Positions 37,946 to 47,368 of a stretch of 64,000 bases of DNA are shown here, piece after piece (within the stretch, counting starts at the first letter, position 1; each line of letters begins with the position of its first letter). The DNA comes from Lysobacteraceae bacterium NML08-0793 (GTDB taxonomy: Bacteria > Pseudomonadota > Gammaproteobacteria > Xanthomonadales > Xanthomonadaceae): contig NWQR01000003.1 in assembly GCA_002798275.1 (NCBI GenBank), positions 62,001 through 126,000 of the forward strand. The letters are read 5' to 3'. The notes beneath the pieces were generated by a model. It did not search any database, was not told the DNA's origin, and was given only the letters and a program-made list of their open reading frames with translations. Made by a program: the position numbers and the translations under genes.

Positions 37946-38557
37946 ATGAAAATCCTTTCTCACTTTTCCTTGCGCAATCTGCTGGCCGCAACCGCCCTGC
38001 TGCTGTTTTTGGCCGGCTGTGCTTCTGGCCCGCACGTTCGCACCGACTATGACCCGGATGCCAACTTCGGTAAGTACAAGACTTGGGGCTGGTACACGCC
38101 GATTGCGATGGAGCAGGCAGGTTATTCCAGTTGGATGAGCGAGCGTATCAAGCGCAATATCGAGCGCGAAATGGAAGCGCGCGGCTACCGCTTCAATGCC
38201 GAAAAGGCCGATTTGCGGGTGAACTTCCAGGCTGCCGTACAAGAGCGCAACGACGTTTACACCGCACCGCGAATGGATTTCCAGTATTTCTGGAGCTACC
38301 GCGCACGCGCCTATGTCGCTTTCCCGATTTGGTATGACGAGGCGGTTGTCAGCCGTTATACCGAGGGCACGCTGACGGTTGATTTGGTCGATGCCGAACA
38401 CAACCGCATGGTCTGGACGGGCGATGCCATTGGCCGAGTGGTGCGCCGCACACCAGAAGAACGCGCTGCTGATATTGATGCGGCCATTACCGCTATTTTT
38501 GCCAAATACCCGTATCGCGCGGGGGAATCGCAACCGGCACCACTGCCCAAGCACTGA
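37946..38557 (+). CDS. DUF4136 family lipoprotein
   Basis: 203 residues from ATG 37946. Signal with lipobox LLLFLAGC followed by ASGPHVRTDYDPDANFGKYKTWGWY, the typical DUF4136 opening. The rest (LRVNFQAAVQERNDVY; EGTLTVDLVDAEHNRMVWTGDAIGRV; AAITAIFAKYP) fits the family. Predicted envelope lipoprotein, function unknown. Single gene between two terminators. Confidence 0.9.
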   Translation: MKILSHFSLRNLLAATALLLFLAGCASGPHVRTDYDPDANFGKYKTWGWYTPIAMEQAGYSSWMSERIKRNIEREMEARGYRFNAEKADLRVNFQAAVQERNDVYTAPRMDFQYFWSYRARAYVAFPIWYDEAVVSRYTEGTLTVDLVDAEHNRMVWTGDAIGRVVRRTPEERAADIDAAITAIFAKYPYRAGESQPAPLPKH

Positions 38558-38617
38558 CAGCGGAAGTTGCCTTGCCCCGGTGGGCTTGACTCCCCACCCC
38601 ATTCACCAAGCACACGA

Positions 38618-38645
38618 AAACGCCCCGCAATGCGGGGCGTCTTGA
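38618..38645. terminator. bidirectional terminator between convergent genes
   Basis: ACGCCCCGCA and TGCGGGGCGT form a perfect stem with A-rich sequence on the left and CTTG on the right, placed between the plus-strand lipoprotein gene and the minus-strand maiA. Confidence 0.8.
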
Positions 38646-38654
38646 TTGCGGGGA

Positions 38655-39308
38655 TTACACCGCGTCGGGTTGGTTTTCAGGGCTTGCCGTCGCAAAGGCC
38701 GGCAAAGCAAGACAGCGCGCCTCGATGGCGGCAAGCGTGGGAAAAGCGGCTAGCTCAAGGCCGAATCGATGTGCGTTGTAAAGCTGCGGAATCAGGCAAA
38801 TATCCGCCAGCGTCGGGGTATCGCCATGACAGAACAGTCCGGTTGCCGGACTTTGCGCAAGCGCGGCCTCCATCGCCGTAAAACCTTCGCGCATCCAGTG
38901 GCGCATCCAGTCTTCCACTGCGCCCTGCTCCAGTGCGTATTCGGCCTTCAGATATTGCCCCACGCGCAGATTGTTGAGTGGGTGGATATCGCAGGCCACC
39001 AATTGTGCCAAGGCACGCACGCGGGCGCGGCCTGCGGCATCCGGTGGCAGCAAGGGCGGCGTTGGTTGGGTTTCGTCCAGATATTCCAGAATCGCCAGTG
39101 ATTGGGTCAGCCGCAAATCGCCCTGTTGCAGGGTCGGTACCAGCGCCTGCGGGTTCAAGGCGCGATACGCCGGGCTACGCTGCTCGCCACCATCGCGCAG
39201 CAGATGCACGCTATGTTGCCGATACGGCAGTGCTTTCAGGTTCAAGCCAATACGCACGCGGTAAGCGGCACTGGAGCGCCAATAGGAATACAAAATCATT
39301 TCGGACAT
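38655..39308 (-). CDS. maiA: maleylacetoacetate isomerase (zeta-class GST)
   Basis: 217 residues with AAGGAG upstream of the ATG. Thioredoxin-fold N-terminus with the zeta-class glutathione site YSYWRSSAAYRVRIGLNLK, then LVPTL, TQSLAILEYLDE, DIHPLNNLRV and GDTPTLADICLIPQLYNA, all typical of MaiA. In the family it isomerises maleylacetoacetate to fumarylacetoacetate with glutathione, in tyrosine breakdown. The fumarylacetoacetase-type gene lies upstream on the same strand, separated by 242 bases. Confidence 0.93.
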   Translation of the reverse strand: MSEMILYSYWRSSAAYRVRIGLNLKALPYRQHSVHLLRDGGEQRSPAYRALNPQALVPTLQQGDLRLTQSLAILEYLDETQPTPPLLPPDAAGRARVRALAQLVACDIHPLNNLRVGQYLKAEYALEQGAVEDWMRHWMREGFTAMEAALAQSPATGLFCHGDTPTLADICLIPQLYNAHRFGLELAAFPTLAAIEARCLALPAFATASPENQPDAV

Positions 39309-39510
39309 ATCGTGCTCCTTGGAGCTTGTTCAAAGTCTTTCGTCGGCTATGCGCCAGATTCAGAATCTCTAGGCAAGCCGCTATTGCGTTTGAGTTTCCG
39401 CCCTGTTCTGGCGGCAAGTAGTAGCGACCAATGAAAACAAGGCAGGGCATGTTTGAGCATTGCTGCGCCAGGCTGCCTTTGCCCTGCCCAGCGCACATCC
39501 CGGCGCCACT
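39309..39510. other. intergenic stretch, possible repeated element
   Basis: The sequence between maiA and the terminator of the upstream gene has an open minus-strand frame (ending ..NSNAIAACLEILNLAHSRRKTLNKLQ) whose translated pattern looks familiar from repeated intergenic elements in related genomes. It has no ribosome site. I record it as a possible dispersed repeat, not as a gene. Confidence 0.3.
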
Positions 39511-39540
39511 AAAAAAGCAGGCGCCAAATGGCGCCTGCAC
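39511..39540 (-). terminator. terminator of the fumarylacetoacetase-type gene
   Basis: On the minus strand GCAGGCGCC, loop ATTT, GGCGCCTGC, then TTTTTT, about ten bases after the stop at 39551. It probably separates this gene from maiA transcription. Confidence 0.9.
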
Positions 39541-39550
39541 GGTGCGCTGG

Positions 39551-40540
39551 TTACGGCGCGCTCTGCCGTTCGATGACTTGCTCGATAGCACCGAAAATAT
39601 CGTTGCCGTCGCGGTCTTTCATTTCAATGCGCACCACATCGCCAAACGACATAAACGGCGTGCTCGGCTTGCCATCGCGCAGGGTTTCCACGGTGCGCTG
39701 CTCGGCAAAGCAGGACGCGCCCTTGGCGGTGTCCTCATTGGCGATGGTGCCCGAGCCAACAATGGTCCCGGCCGAAAGCGGGCGGGTTTTGGCCGCATGC
39801 GCCACCAGTTGCGCAAAATTGAACTGCATGTCCACGCCGGCTTCCGGTGCGCCAAACCATTTGCCATTGATATGGGTCAGCAGCGGCAAATGCACCTTGC
39901 TGTCCTGCCAAGCATCGCCCAACTCGTCCGGGGTAACAAAGACCGGCGAAAGCGCCGAGCGCGGCTTGGACTGCAAAAAGCCAAACCCCTTGGCAAGCTC
40001 CGGCGGAATCAGATTGCGCAAAGAGACATCGTTCACCAGCCCAATCAACTGAATATGCTCGGCGGCCTGCGCCGGGGTGAGCGCCATCGGCACATCGTCG
40101 GTCACGATGACGATTTCGGCTTCAAGGTCGATGCCGTAATCTTCGCTAACCACTTTTACCGGGTCGCGCGGCCCGTAAAACCCGGCGCTGACGGCCTGGT
40201 ACATCAGCGGGTCAACATAAAAACTTTCCGGCACTTCCGCACCACGAGCGCGCCGCACGCGCTCCACATGCGGCAGATACGCGCTGCCATCGACAAACTC
40301 GTAGGCACGCGGCAGCGGGGCGGCCAGCGCCTTCATGTCGATATCAAATGCGCCTTCTGCGCTGCCCGCGTTCAACGACTGATACAGGGCATTCAGGCGC
40401 GGCGCGGCATTGCTCCAGTCCTCCAATGCGGCCTGCAAGGTAGCGGCGATGCCAGTGGCACGCACCCCGCGGGCAAGATCACGGGAAACAACAATCAGGG
40501 TACCGTCGCGGCCACCTTCTTTGAGAGAACCAAGTTTCAT
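39551..40540 (-). CDS. fumarylacetoacetate hydrolase family protein
   Basis: 329 residues. N-terminus MKLGSLKEGGRDGTLIVVSRDL and core YGIDLEAEIVIVTDDVPMALTPAQA..IQLIGLVNDVSLR, with acidic metal ligands, then GAPEAGVDMQFNFAQLV and AGTIVGSGTIAN, are typical of the bacterial FAH family. With maiA next to it on the same strand, fumarylacetoacetase activity in tyrosine or homogentisate breakdown is the likely role. The other genes of that pathway are not in this window. Confidence 0.9.
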   Translation of the reverse strand: MKLGSLKEGGRDGTLIVVSRDLARGVRATGIAATLQAALEDWSNAAPRLNALYQSLNAGSAEGAFDIDMKALAAPLPRAYEFVDGSAYLPHVERVRRARGAEVPESFYVDPLMYQAVSAGFYGPRDPVKVVSEDYGIDLEAEIVIVTDDVPMALTPAQAAEHIQLIGLVNDVSLRNLIPPELAKGFGFLQSKPRSALSPVFVTPDELGDAWQDSKVHLPLLTHINGKWFGAPEAGVDMQFNFAQLVAHAAKTRPLSAGTIVGSGTIANEDTAKGASCFAEQRTVETLRDGKPSTPFMSFGDVVRIEMKDRDGNDIFGAIEQVIERQSAP

Positions 40541-40584
40541 GCAAGCTCCATGAGTAAAGTACGGTTATTGTAATTGCCGAGTGC

Positions 40585-41337
40585 TCACTTCTGCCCCGGC
40601 GCTGCATCCTCGTCCTGAAAGCCGCCAGCCCGATAGGTCAGCACCAAGGTATCGCGATGCCCGGTTGCGCCCTGGGTTTCAGGCTGAATCGGGGTGGACT
40701 CGTGAATCACCCGCGCATCATCCATCAGCAGCAAACTCCAGGGCATTTGCAGGGTAAAGCGCCGACCTGCCGGCCCATCGGCTTCGAATACGCGGGTTTC
40801 GCCCCCCTTGATTCGCACCCTGGCCAGCAGAAAAACTGCCACGAAATCCACGCCATCACGATGCGCGCCTTCTGGCGTCGGGCGACCAATGCCATCGCCG
40901 GTATCAATACGGAATTGATGTGCTTCCACCGACCAGTGTTTGCCACCGGCCAGCGCATCGCAGAGCATGCCGATGCCGACAATCAGCTTCTCCCAGGCAG
41001 GCTGGCTGCGAGTCGTCTCCGCCACCGGCGCAAACCAGCGCGACATGCCGCCATGCAGGGCGTTGTATTCCAACGATTGCCAGTGTGCGCGATGCGGCAC
41101 GTCATGCAGCAGCCCGGCCTGATAGTGATAGCTGGCGTGGCGGCGGGCACGATAGCGCCCTCCATCGCGCAGATATTCATCCGGCGGCAAATCCTCCCAG
41201 GCAGATTGCAGGGCTTGCAGCTCGTCCATCGTTACGCCCAGCAAGCGCAGCACATCCTGTGGCGCAAGCAGCGCATAGCCCTGCGCCCGGATATCGGCCA
41301 GCAATGATTCGAGCGTTGAAAACGGCGGCTGGAACAT
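40585..41337 (-). CDS. 2-oxoglutarate/Fe(II) dioxygenase family protein
   Basis: 250 residues from ATG 41337; a TTG at 41358 has a better placed GGAG but gives only seven extra residues. The metal site is HRDGVDFV (HxD) with the distal His in VIHESTPI and a C-terminal Arg (GHRDTLVLTYR). The overall form matches the 2OG-Fe dioxygenase group (PF10014), which includes amino-acid hydroxylases. The substrate is not evident. Confidence 0.82.
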   Translation of the reverse strand: MFQPPFSTLESLLADIRAQGYALLAPQDVLRLLGVTMDELQALQSAWEDLPPDEYLRDGGRYRARRHASYHYQAGLLHDVPHRAHWQSLEYNALHGGMSRWFAPVAETTRSQPAWEKLIVGIGMLCDALAGGKHWSVEAHQFRIDTGDGIGRPTPEGAHRDGVDFVAVFLLARVRIKGGETRVFEADGPAGRRFTLQMPWSLLLMDDARVIHESTPIQPETQGATGHRDTLVLTYRAGGFQDEDAAPGQK

Positions 41338-41365
41338 CGCTACGGAAAACTCCTGCAAAGCAACG

Positions 41366-41396
41366 AAAAAAGCCCACCGGAAGGCGGGCTTTTTTG
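41366..41396. terminator. bidirectional terminator upstream of the dioxygenase gene
   Basis: AAAAAAGCCCACC, loop GGAA, GGCGGGCTTTTTT: a stem with one mismatch flanked by A and T runs on both sides. On the minus strand it closes the tRNA-Gln transcript. Confidence 0.8.
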
Positions 41397-41429
41397 ACCG
41401 GGTTCTCGCATGGGACGAGTATTCGGATT

Positions 41430-41504
41430 TGGCAGCCCCGGATGGATTCGAACCACCGAATGCCTGAGTCAGAGTCAGGTGCCTTACCGCTTGGCGACGG
41501 GGCT
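41430..41504 (-). tRNA. tRNA-Gln (anticodon CTG)
   Basis: On the minus strand the acceptor AGCCCCG pairs with CGGGGCT. The D arm has CGCC..GGCA, the anticodon stem CCTGA/TCAGG holds loop CTCTGAC (anticodon CTG), and the T arm has loop TTCGAAT. The 3' CCA is encoded. It decodes CAG. Confidence 0.95.
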
Positions 41505-41589
41505 AGAGGCTGTGGATTGTACTGCTTTTCCGCTACAAACAAAAGTGTTTGCGCGGGATGGCCGTATAGACCCGTGTCTGCTGGCAAGC

Positions 41590-41632
41590 TGTGGCAGCGC
41601 CGCGTGTATTTGGGTACATGCAGGCTGCCACA
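41590..41632 (-). terminator. possible stem-loop after rpsI
   Basis: GTGGCAGC (41591-41598) and GCTGCCAC (41624-41631) pair around a long loop, between the end of rpsI and the tRNA gene. There is no T tract, so this is a weak call. Confidence 0.3.
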
Positions 41633-41651
41633 ACAGCAGCGAGTGCCGGGA

Positions 41652-42044
41652 TTAACGCTTGGAGAACTGGGTGGCGCGGCGTGCCTTGTGCAGACCGACC
41701 TTCTTGCGTTCCACTTCGCGGGCGTCGCGGGTCATGAAACCAGCCTTGCGCAGTTCACCCTTCAGGGTTTCATCGTATTCCACCAGCGCACGGGCGATGC
41801 CCAGACGGATGGCGCCGGCCTGGCCGGTGGTGCCGCCGCCGCTGGCGGTAGCCACGATGTCGAACTTGTCCAGCGACTGGGTCAGTTCCAACGGTTGACG
41901 CACGATCATGCGTGCGGTTTCACGACCGAAGAACTCGTCCAGCGGACGGCCATTGATGGTGATATTGCCCGAGCCCTTGCGCAGAAACACGCGGGCGGTG
42001 GAGGACTTGCGACGGCCAGTGCCGTAATTCTGTTGAAGTGCCAT
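41652..42044 (-). CDS. rpsI: 30S ribosomal protein S9
   Basis: 130 residues. Start [40 protein letters not shown], the glycine-rich [21 protein letters not shown] and the basic C-terminus [11 protein letters not shown] are diagnostic. It follows rplM after 12 bases, the standard rplM-rpsI operon. Confidence 0.98.
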   Translation of the reverse strand: MALQQNYGTGRRKSSTARVFLRKGSGNITINGRPLDEFFGRETARMIVRQPLELTQSLDKFDIVATASGGGTTGQAGAIRLGIARALVEYDETLKGELRKAGFMTRDAREVERKKVGLHKARRATQFSKR

Positions 42045-42056
42045 TATCGTCAGACC

Positions 42057-42485
42057 TTAGATATCCAGAACCTGCGGCTGCTGGGCAGCGTGCGGATGCT
42101 CGGGGCCAGCATAGACCTTGAGCTTCTTGTACATGGCGCGGCCGAGCGGGTTCTTCGGCAGCATGCCCTTGACGGCGATTTCAATCACGCGCTCGGGATG
42201 ACGTTCCAGCGCTTCGGCCAAGGTTTCGGTCTTGAGGTTGCCGATATAGCCGGTGAAACGGTGATACTTTTTGTCCGAGAGCTTCTTGCCGGTTACGGCA
42301 ATCTTCTCGGCATTGATCACGACCATATAGTCGCCGGTATCAACGTGCGGGGTGTAAACGGGCTTGTGCTTGCCGCGCAGGCGGTAAGCCAGCTCTGCGG
42401 CGAGACGACCGAGGGTCTTGCCTTCGGCATCGACCACGTACCAGTCACGCTGGACGGTCTCGTTCTTGGCGGTAAAAGTTTTCAT
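42057..42485 (-). CDS. rplM: 50S ribosomal protein L13
   Basis: 142 residues from ATG 42485 ([29 protein letters not shown]), the universal L13 start; the frame is open to 42575 but that is leader. Contains [25 protein letters not shown] and [19 protein letters not shown]. The 140-base upstream region to speD would hold the operon promoter and leader. Confidence 0.98.
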   Translation of the reverse strand: MKTFTAKNETVQRDWYVVDAEGKTLGRLAAELAYRLRGKHKPVYTPHVDTGDYMVVINAEKIAVTGKKLSDKKYHRFTGYIGNLKTETLAEALERHPERVIEIAVKGMLPKNPLGRAMYKKLKVYAGPEHPHAAQQPQVLDI

Positions 42486-42627
42486 TGAAAAACTCAATTG
42501 GTTGAAATTGTCGGGCTGATTGCGCGCCGGGCGGCGCGGAACTTTGCCATCGCGTTGTGGGTTGGGGTACAGCAAAGAGGCGAGATTATACCCGCCTCCT
42601 TGAAAAAGGCAAACAACAGGCAGCCAA

Positions 42628-43419
42628 TCAGTCCGCCAAATTGCGCCCCTGATACAGCTCCTCGATTTCGCGGCGCAGCCGCGCTTCGATTTTCATCCGT
42701 TCTTTGAAGGACAGGTTGCGCGCCTTTTCCTCGAACAGATAGTTGTCCAGATCAAACTCCTTCAGGTGCATCTTGGTGTGGAACATGTTTTCCTGATACA
42801 CGTTCACGTCCAGCATCTCGTAACGGGACTTGATGTTCTTGTGCAGGTAGTCTTGGATGGAATTAATCTTGTGGTCGATGTAGTGCTTCTTGCCTTTCAC
42901 GTCGCGGGTAAAGCCGCGCACGCGATAGTCCATCACCACGATGTCCGACTCCAGCGATTCGATCAGGTAGTTCAGCGCCTTCAGCGGCGAAATCACCCCG
43001 CAGGTGGAAACGTCGATATCGGCACGGAAGGTGGCGATGCCGTTGTCCGGATGGGTTTCCGGGTAGGTGTGCACGGTGATGTGCGACTTGTCCAAATGCG
43101 CCACCACTGCATCGGAAATCACGCCCTTGGCATCGGCCTTGTCGATGACCGGCTCCTCGGAAATCAGGATGGTTACCGAAGCGCCCTGCGGCTCGTAATC
43201 CTGACGGGCGATATTGAGGATGTTGGCACCGATGATTTCGGCCACATCGGTCAGAATCTGGGTCAGGCGATCGGCATCGTACTGCTCGTCGATGTATTCG
43301 ATATAGCGACGACGCTCTTCTTCCGACGCGGCATAGCACACATCGTAGATATTGAACGACAGCGATTTGGTGAGGTTGTTGAAACCTTGCAGCTTGAGAC
43401 GCGGCAGCGGCTTGACCAC
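42628..43419 (-). CDS. speD: S-adenosylmethionine decarboxylase proenzyme
   Basis: 263 residues from GTG 43419 (GGAG eight bases upstream), giving [26 protein letters not shown], the normal start of the E. coli/Xanthomonas-type enzyme. The self-cleavage serine lies in [15 protein letters not shown]; after cleavage it becomes the pyruvoyl cofactor. [22 protein letters not shown] follows. Produces decarboxylated AdoMet for spermidine. Divergent from clp. Confidence 0.96.
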   Translation of the reverse strand: MVKPLPRLKLQGFNNLTKSLSFNIYDVCYAASEEERRRYIEYIDEQYDADRLTQILTDVAEIIGANILNIARQDYEPQGASVTILISEEPVIDKADAKGVISDAVVAHLDKSHITVHTYPETHPDNGIATFRADIDVSTCGVISPLKALNYLIESLESDIVVMDYRVRGFTRDVKGKKHYIDHKINSIQDYLHKNIKSRYEMLDVNVYQENMFHTKMHLKEFDLDNYLFEEKARNLSFKERMKIEARLRREIEELYQGRNLAD

Positions 43420-43579
43420 AGGCGGGACTCCATGAAAGCGGGATTGCAAACCGCCATTATGGGGCATCTGTTGTTGCATGGGGGCAATTCGGACGCATCT
43501 GCCCTTGCCGCGTGATGCGCAAGGGGCAATTGCCCAACCGTTCACTCTCCACTAATCTTGCCGTTTGGCTCTCATGGGC

Positions 43580-44275
43580 ATGGCTATGAAAATCCCCGCT
43601 ACTCTCCAGACCGCACTGCGTCGCATAGACAGCCCGCTGGCGCCCGACAACGCAACCATCGAGCGCTTTCTGGCGCATGCCCAGCAGCGCCGCTACCCCT
43701 CGCGCACCTATATCTTCCGCCCCGGCGACCCTGCCAACACCATGTACTACCTCATTGACGGCTCGGTCAGTGTACTGGTGGAGGAGGACGACAATCGTGA
43801 GCTGATTCTGGGCTACTTCGGCCCGGGCGAGTTCATTGGCGAAATGGGCTTGTTCACCGAATCGCAGCAGCGCGAAGTGGTGCTGCGCACTCGCACTGCC
43901 TGCGAAATGGCTGAAATCGGCTATCAGGAGTTCATGCAGCTTTTGACCGGGCCGCTGGCCGCCGATGCGCCCAAGCTGTTGTATGGCATCGGCAATCAAC
44001 TGACCCGCCGCCTGCGCGACACCAGTCGCAAGGCCGGTCGCTTGGCGTTTCTGGATGTCAGCGACCGCATCAGCCGCACCCTGCATGATTTGGCCGAAGA
44101 GCCCGATGCGATGAGCCATCCCGAAGGCGTGCAAATCCGGGTATCGCGGCAGGAGCTGGCGCGACTTGTCGGCTGCTCGCGCGAGATGGCCGGGCGGGTG
44201 CTGAAAAAACTGCAAACCGATGGCAAGCTGCACGCGCGCGGCAAGACCATCGTGCTCTACCAGCCCAAAGAATGA
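43580..44275 (+). CDS. clp: CRP-family regulator of the Xanthomonas Clp type
   Basis: 231 residues from ATG 43580; ATG 43574 and 43586 are also in frame and none has a strong ribosome site. Cyclic-nucleotide-binding fold (YIFRPGDPANTMYYLIDGSVSVLVEEDDNRELILGYFGPGEFIGEMGLF) and a helix-turn-helix VSRQELARLVGCSREMAGRVLKKLQ nearly identical to Clp. In Xanthomonas Clp binds c-di-GMP, which releases it from DNA, and activates virulence and type II substrate genes; the GEFIGEMGLF segment with the key Glu is kept. The same control of the secretion locus here is an inference. Confidence 0.93.
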   Translation: MAMKIPATLQTALRRIDSPLAPDNATIERFLAHAQQRRYPSRTYIFRPGDPANTMYYLIDGSVSVLVEEDDNRELILGYFGPGEFIGEMGLFTESQQREVVLRTRTACEMAEIGYQEFMQLLTGPLAADAPKLLYGIGNQLTRRLRDTSRKAGRLAFLDVSDRISRTLHDLAEEPDAMSHPEGVQIRVSRQELARLVGCSREMAGRVLKKLQTDGKLHARGKTIVLYQPKE

Positions 44276-44285
44276 GGACTGCCCG

Positions 44286-44735
44286 ATGCAGGGTGAACTG
44301 GAAAACGTCGATTTGCGCAACGCCAGCCTGATGGATGCCGATGATGTCGCCCTGCTGCTGTCCGAGCTGGGCTATCCCTGCGACCGTGAAGACGCCAGCG
44401 AGCGCATCCATAACATCATCACCAATGACCGCCAGGCGCTGGTGCTGGCTCGCCATCAGGGCGTGGTTTGCGGCCTGATTGCACTGGACTTCATGTATTA
44501 CCTGCCACTGGGCACCACGACCTGCCGCATCACCGCGATGGTGGTTACTCCCGAGGCACAGGGCAAGGGGCTGGGACGGCAGCTGCTACGCGAGGCCGAA
44601 CGCCGTGCCCGCGTTGGCGGCGCTGCCCGTCTGGAAATCACCAGCGGCTCGCAACGTGTGGATGCCCAAGCCTTCTATCGCGCCTGCGGCTACAGCGATG
44701 GCACCTTGCGCTTTGTCAAATATCTGGGCGCATAA
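44286..44735 (+). CDS. GNAT-family N-acetyltransferase
   Basis: 149 residues from ATG 44286 (AGGA seven bases upstream). The acetyl-CoA loop is VVTPEAQGKGLGRQLLREAERRA, followed by ARLEITSGSQRVDAQAFYRACGY, both typical of GNAT enzymes. It starts ten bases after clp, probably in the same transcript. Substrate unknown. Confidence 0.9.
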   Translation: MQGELENVDLRNASLMDADDVALLLSELGYPCDREDASERIHNIITNDRQALVLARHQGVVCGLIALDFMYYLPLGTTTCRITAMVVTPEAQGKGLGRQLLREAERRARVGGAARLEITSGSQRVDAQAFYRACGYSDGTLRFVKYLGA

Positions 44736-44752
44736 AGCGTCGGCAAACCCGG

Positions 44753-45478
44753 TTAATCACCCACCGGCTGGCCCGCGCGGCCAGGACAACCCCAGTTGAG
44801 AATCGGCGTGCCCGGCGGCAATTTCCGCTGAAACAAACCCACCGAGGCCGCCTTGGGATTAACCACCACCGGCTTGTCGGCCGCCATCAATAGCGGCAGG
44901 TCGGCACTGCTGTCGCTATAGGCGCAGGCAATCGGCTGGGTGAACCCGGCCTCACGGATCATCTGCATTTTCATCTTGTGGTGGCAGTGCCGCAGTGCAC
45001 CGATGGCACCGAATTTTGGCTCTACCAGCGTGCCGATCACCGGCACATCCTCGTGCGCGACAAAACCAAGAATCGCCCGGGCAAGCTCGGGGGGCGCACC
45101 GGTGGCGACAATCACGGTATCACCTGCCTGACGATGGCGATGAAAGACCTTGAATGCCTCGGGCAAAAGTCTGGCGCGGATTTCCTGCTGGTTTTTCAGC
45201 ACATAGGCATCAATCAGGTCGTCTAGGTCTCGCCGACGGTGCAGCCCGACCGTCCCCACCCAGACAAACGCGGAAATGCCACGCCGCCGGGTCGGCAAAA
45301 AGGCAATCATCGGTGCGCATACCGGCGCAATCAGCAAGGCCAGCAACATCCGCCACGGGCTGCGCACAATCCGCCATTTGAGCAGATCGGTAAAAGAATC
45401 ACCGTCATACAGGGTATGGTCAAAATCAAAGACCACCAGCTCGCCGCTGGCCTGTGTTTGTGTCGTGTGGTTCATCAT
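44753..45478 (-). CDS. HAD-IB family phosphatase-like protein
   Basis: 241 residues. Motif [16 protein letters not shown] with the nucleophile Asp, motif [10 protein letters not shown], motif [16 protein letters not shown]; a hydrophobic segment (about 43-60) sits in the cap region. The layout is that of SerB-like HAD-IB hydrolases. The start is coupled to the trpC stop (4-base overlap), so it ends the trp transcript; a direct link to tryptophan synthesis is not known. Confidence 0.88.
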   Translation of the reverse strand: MMNHTTQTQASGELVVFDFDHTLYDGDSFTDLLKWRIVRSPWRMLLALLIAPVCAPMIAFLPTRRRGISAFVWVGTVGLHRRRDLDDLIDAYVLKNQQEIRARLLPEAFKVFHRHRQAGDTVIVATGAPPELARAILGFVAHEDVPVIGTLVEPKFGAIGALRHCHHKMKMQMIREAGFTQPIACAYSDSSADLPLLMAADKPVVVNPKAASVGLFQRKLPPGTPILNWGCPGRAGQPVGD

Positions 45479-46284
45479 GCACCGGAAAATATCGCGGCCA
45501 GCGCGCTGCCGGGATCTTCGGCTCGCATGAAGGCTTCGCCCACCAAAAAAGCCTGAACACCGGCATTGCGCATCCGCTGCACGTCTTCTTCGGTGTGAAT
45601 ACCGCTTTCGGTTACCAGCAGCCGATTTTGCCCGATGCGCGGCAGCAGCCCAAGCGTGGTATCAAGGGTGACATTGAAGCTGCGCAGATCGCGGTTGTTG
45701 ATGCCAATCAGCGGCAGCTTGCCCGCCCGCCCCGGCACCGCCAGAGCGCGTTCAAGCTCTGCCGCATCATGTGCCTCAATCAACACATCCATGCCCAGCG
45801 CCAGTGCCTGCTGCGCCAGTGCATGCAGGTGGTCATCGGTCAGCGCCGCGACAATCAGCAGGATGCAGTCTGCCCCCAGCACGCGCGCTTCGGTTATTTG
45901 CCAAGGGTCGATGACGAAATCCTTGCGCAATACCGGCAAATCGCAGGCGGCGCGCGCGTCTTGCAGATACGCATCTGCCCCTTGAAAAAAATCTACATCG
46001 GTCAGCACCGAGAGGCAGGCTGCGCCACCGGCCTGATAACTGCGGGCGATTTCGGCCGGCTTGAAATCCGCACGAATCACGCCTTTCGACGGGCTGGCCT
46101 TTTTCACCTCGGCAATCACCGCTGCCTGTCCGGCAGCGATTTTTGCCTCCAGCGCAGCGGCAAAACCGCGCAAGGCCGGCGCCGTGGCCAGCCGGGCTTG
46201 CAGCACCGAAATTGGCTGTTTTTCGCTGCGCTCACGCACTTCTTCGCGTTTGCGCATCAATATCCGCTGCAATACATCACTCAC
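45475..46284 (-). CDS. trpC: indole-3-glycerol phosphate synthase
   Basis: 269 residues from GTG 46284, which gives [16 protein letters not shown], the usual TrpC start; TTG 46290 would add two residues. TIM-barrel motifs are [48 protein letters not shown] and LIGINNRDL. It makes indole-glycerol phosphate. Overlaps trpD by 8 bases. Confidence 0.96.
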   Translation of the reverse strand: MSDVLQRILMRKREEVRERSEKQPISVLQARLATAPALRGFAAALEAKIAAGQAAVIAEVKKASPSKGVIRADFKPAEIARSYQAGGAACLSVLTDVDFFQGADAYLQDARAACDLPVLRKDFVIDPWQITEARVLGADCILLIVAALTDDHLHALAQQALALGMDVLIEAHDAAELERALAVPGRAGKLPLIGINNRDLRSFNVTLDTTLGLLPRIGQNRLLVTESGIHTEEDVQRMRNAGVQAFLVGEAFMRAEDPGSALAAIFSGA

Positions 46285-47311
46285 CGGCAAGCTCCTGGGT
46301 TACTTCGACAAACTGTTGCAATTTTTCCATCGCCGCCCCCGATGCAATCACTGCGCGCGCGCGCGCCACGCCGTCGGCCATGCTTTCGGCCACCTCCGCC
46401 GCATACAGCGCCGCCCCGGCGTTCAGCACCACGATTTCCAGCGCAAGTCCGGGCGTATTGCCCAGTGCTGCCAGCAGCATGGCTTTCGATTCGACCGCAT
46501 CGGCAACGCGCAGATTGCGGGTATGCGCCATCGGGATGCCGAAGTCTTCTGGGTGCACTTCGTATTCGCGCACCGTGCCATCGCGCAGCTCGCCAATCAA
46601 GGTGGCAGCGCCCAGCGAGATTTCATCCATGCCATCGCGCCCCCATACCACCAGCGCACGCTTGGCGCCGAGGGCTTGCAGTACGCGCACCTGTATCCCG
46701 ACCAGATCTGGGTGAAACACGCCCATCAGGATGTTTTCCGCACCCGCCGGATTGGTCAGCGGCCCCAGGATATTGAACAGCGTGCGCACGCCCATTTCCC
46801 GGCGCACCGGCGCTACCTGTTTCATGGCCGGATGGTGCAGCGGCGCGTACATGAAGCCGATGCCGGTACGCTCGATGCAGGTTGCCACCTGTGCCGGAGC
46901 CAGCTCGATTTTCGCGCCCAGCGCCTCCAGCACGTCGGCACTGCCGGAGCTGGATGAAACGCTGCGCCCGCCGTGTTTGGCAACGCGACCTCCGGCCGCG
47001 GCGACCACAAACATCGCGGCGGTGGAGATATTGAAAGTCTGCGCGCCATCGCCGCCGGTACCGACGATATCGACCAAATGACGGCGATCGGGTACCGCCA
47101 CCTTATGCGAGAACTCGCGCATCACCGTGGCGGCACCGGCGATTTCGTCCACGGTTTCTTTCTTTACCCGAAGGCCGGTGAGAATCGCGGCAGTCATCAG
47201 CGCGGAAACCTCTCCGCGCATGATTTGTCGCATCAAATCGACCATCTCATCGAAAAAGATTTCCCGATGTTCGATGGTGCGTTGCAGGGCTTGGTGCGGC
47301 GTAATCGGCAT
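46277..47311 (-). CDS. trpD: anthranilate phosphoribosyltransferase
   Basis: 344 residues. PRPP-binding [49 protein letters not shown] and [21 protein letters not shown] are diagnostic. A stand-alone TrpD, not fused to TrpG. 57 bases after trpG. Confidence 0.97.
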   Translation of the reverse strand: MPITPHQALQRTIEHREIFFDEMVDLMRQIMRGEVSALMTAAILTGLRVKKETVDEIAGAATVMREFSHKVAVPDRRHLVDIVGTGGDGAQTFNISTAAMFVVAAAGGRVAKHGGRSVSSSSGSADVLEALGAKIELAPAQVATCIERTGIGFMYAPLHHPAMKQVAPVRREMGVRTLFNILGPLTNPAGAENILMGVFHPDLVGIQVRVLQALGAKRALVVWGRDGMDEISLGAATLIGELRDGTVREYEVHPEDFGIPMAHTRNLRVADAVESKAMLLAALGNTPGLALEIVVLNAGAALYAAEVAESMADGVARARAVIASGAAMEKLQQFVEVTQELAGE

Positions 47312-47368
47312 GATTTGGGCATCCTGAAAAACGTGCGGGGCTTGCGGAAAAACTCTGGCAGGCGTTTT

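Noticed and set aside
40920-42488. 522-residue plus-strand frame
   Set aside because: It runs antisense through the dioxygenase gene, tRNA-Gln, rpsI and rplM, which are all certain.
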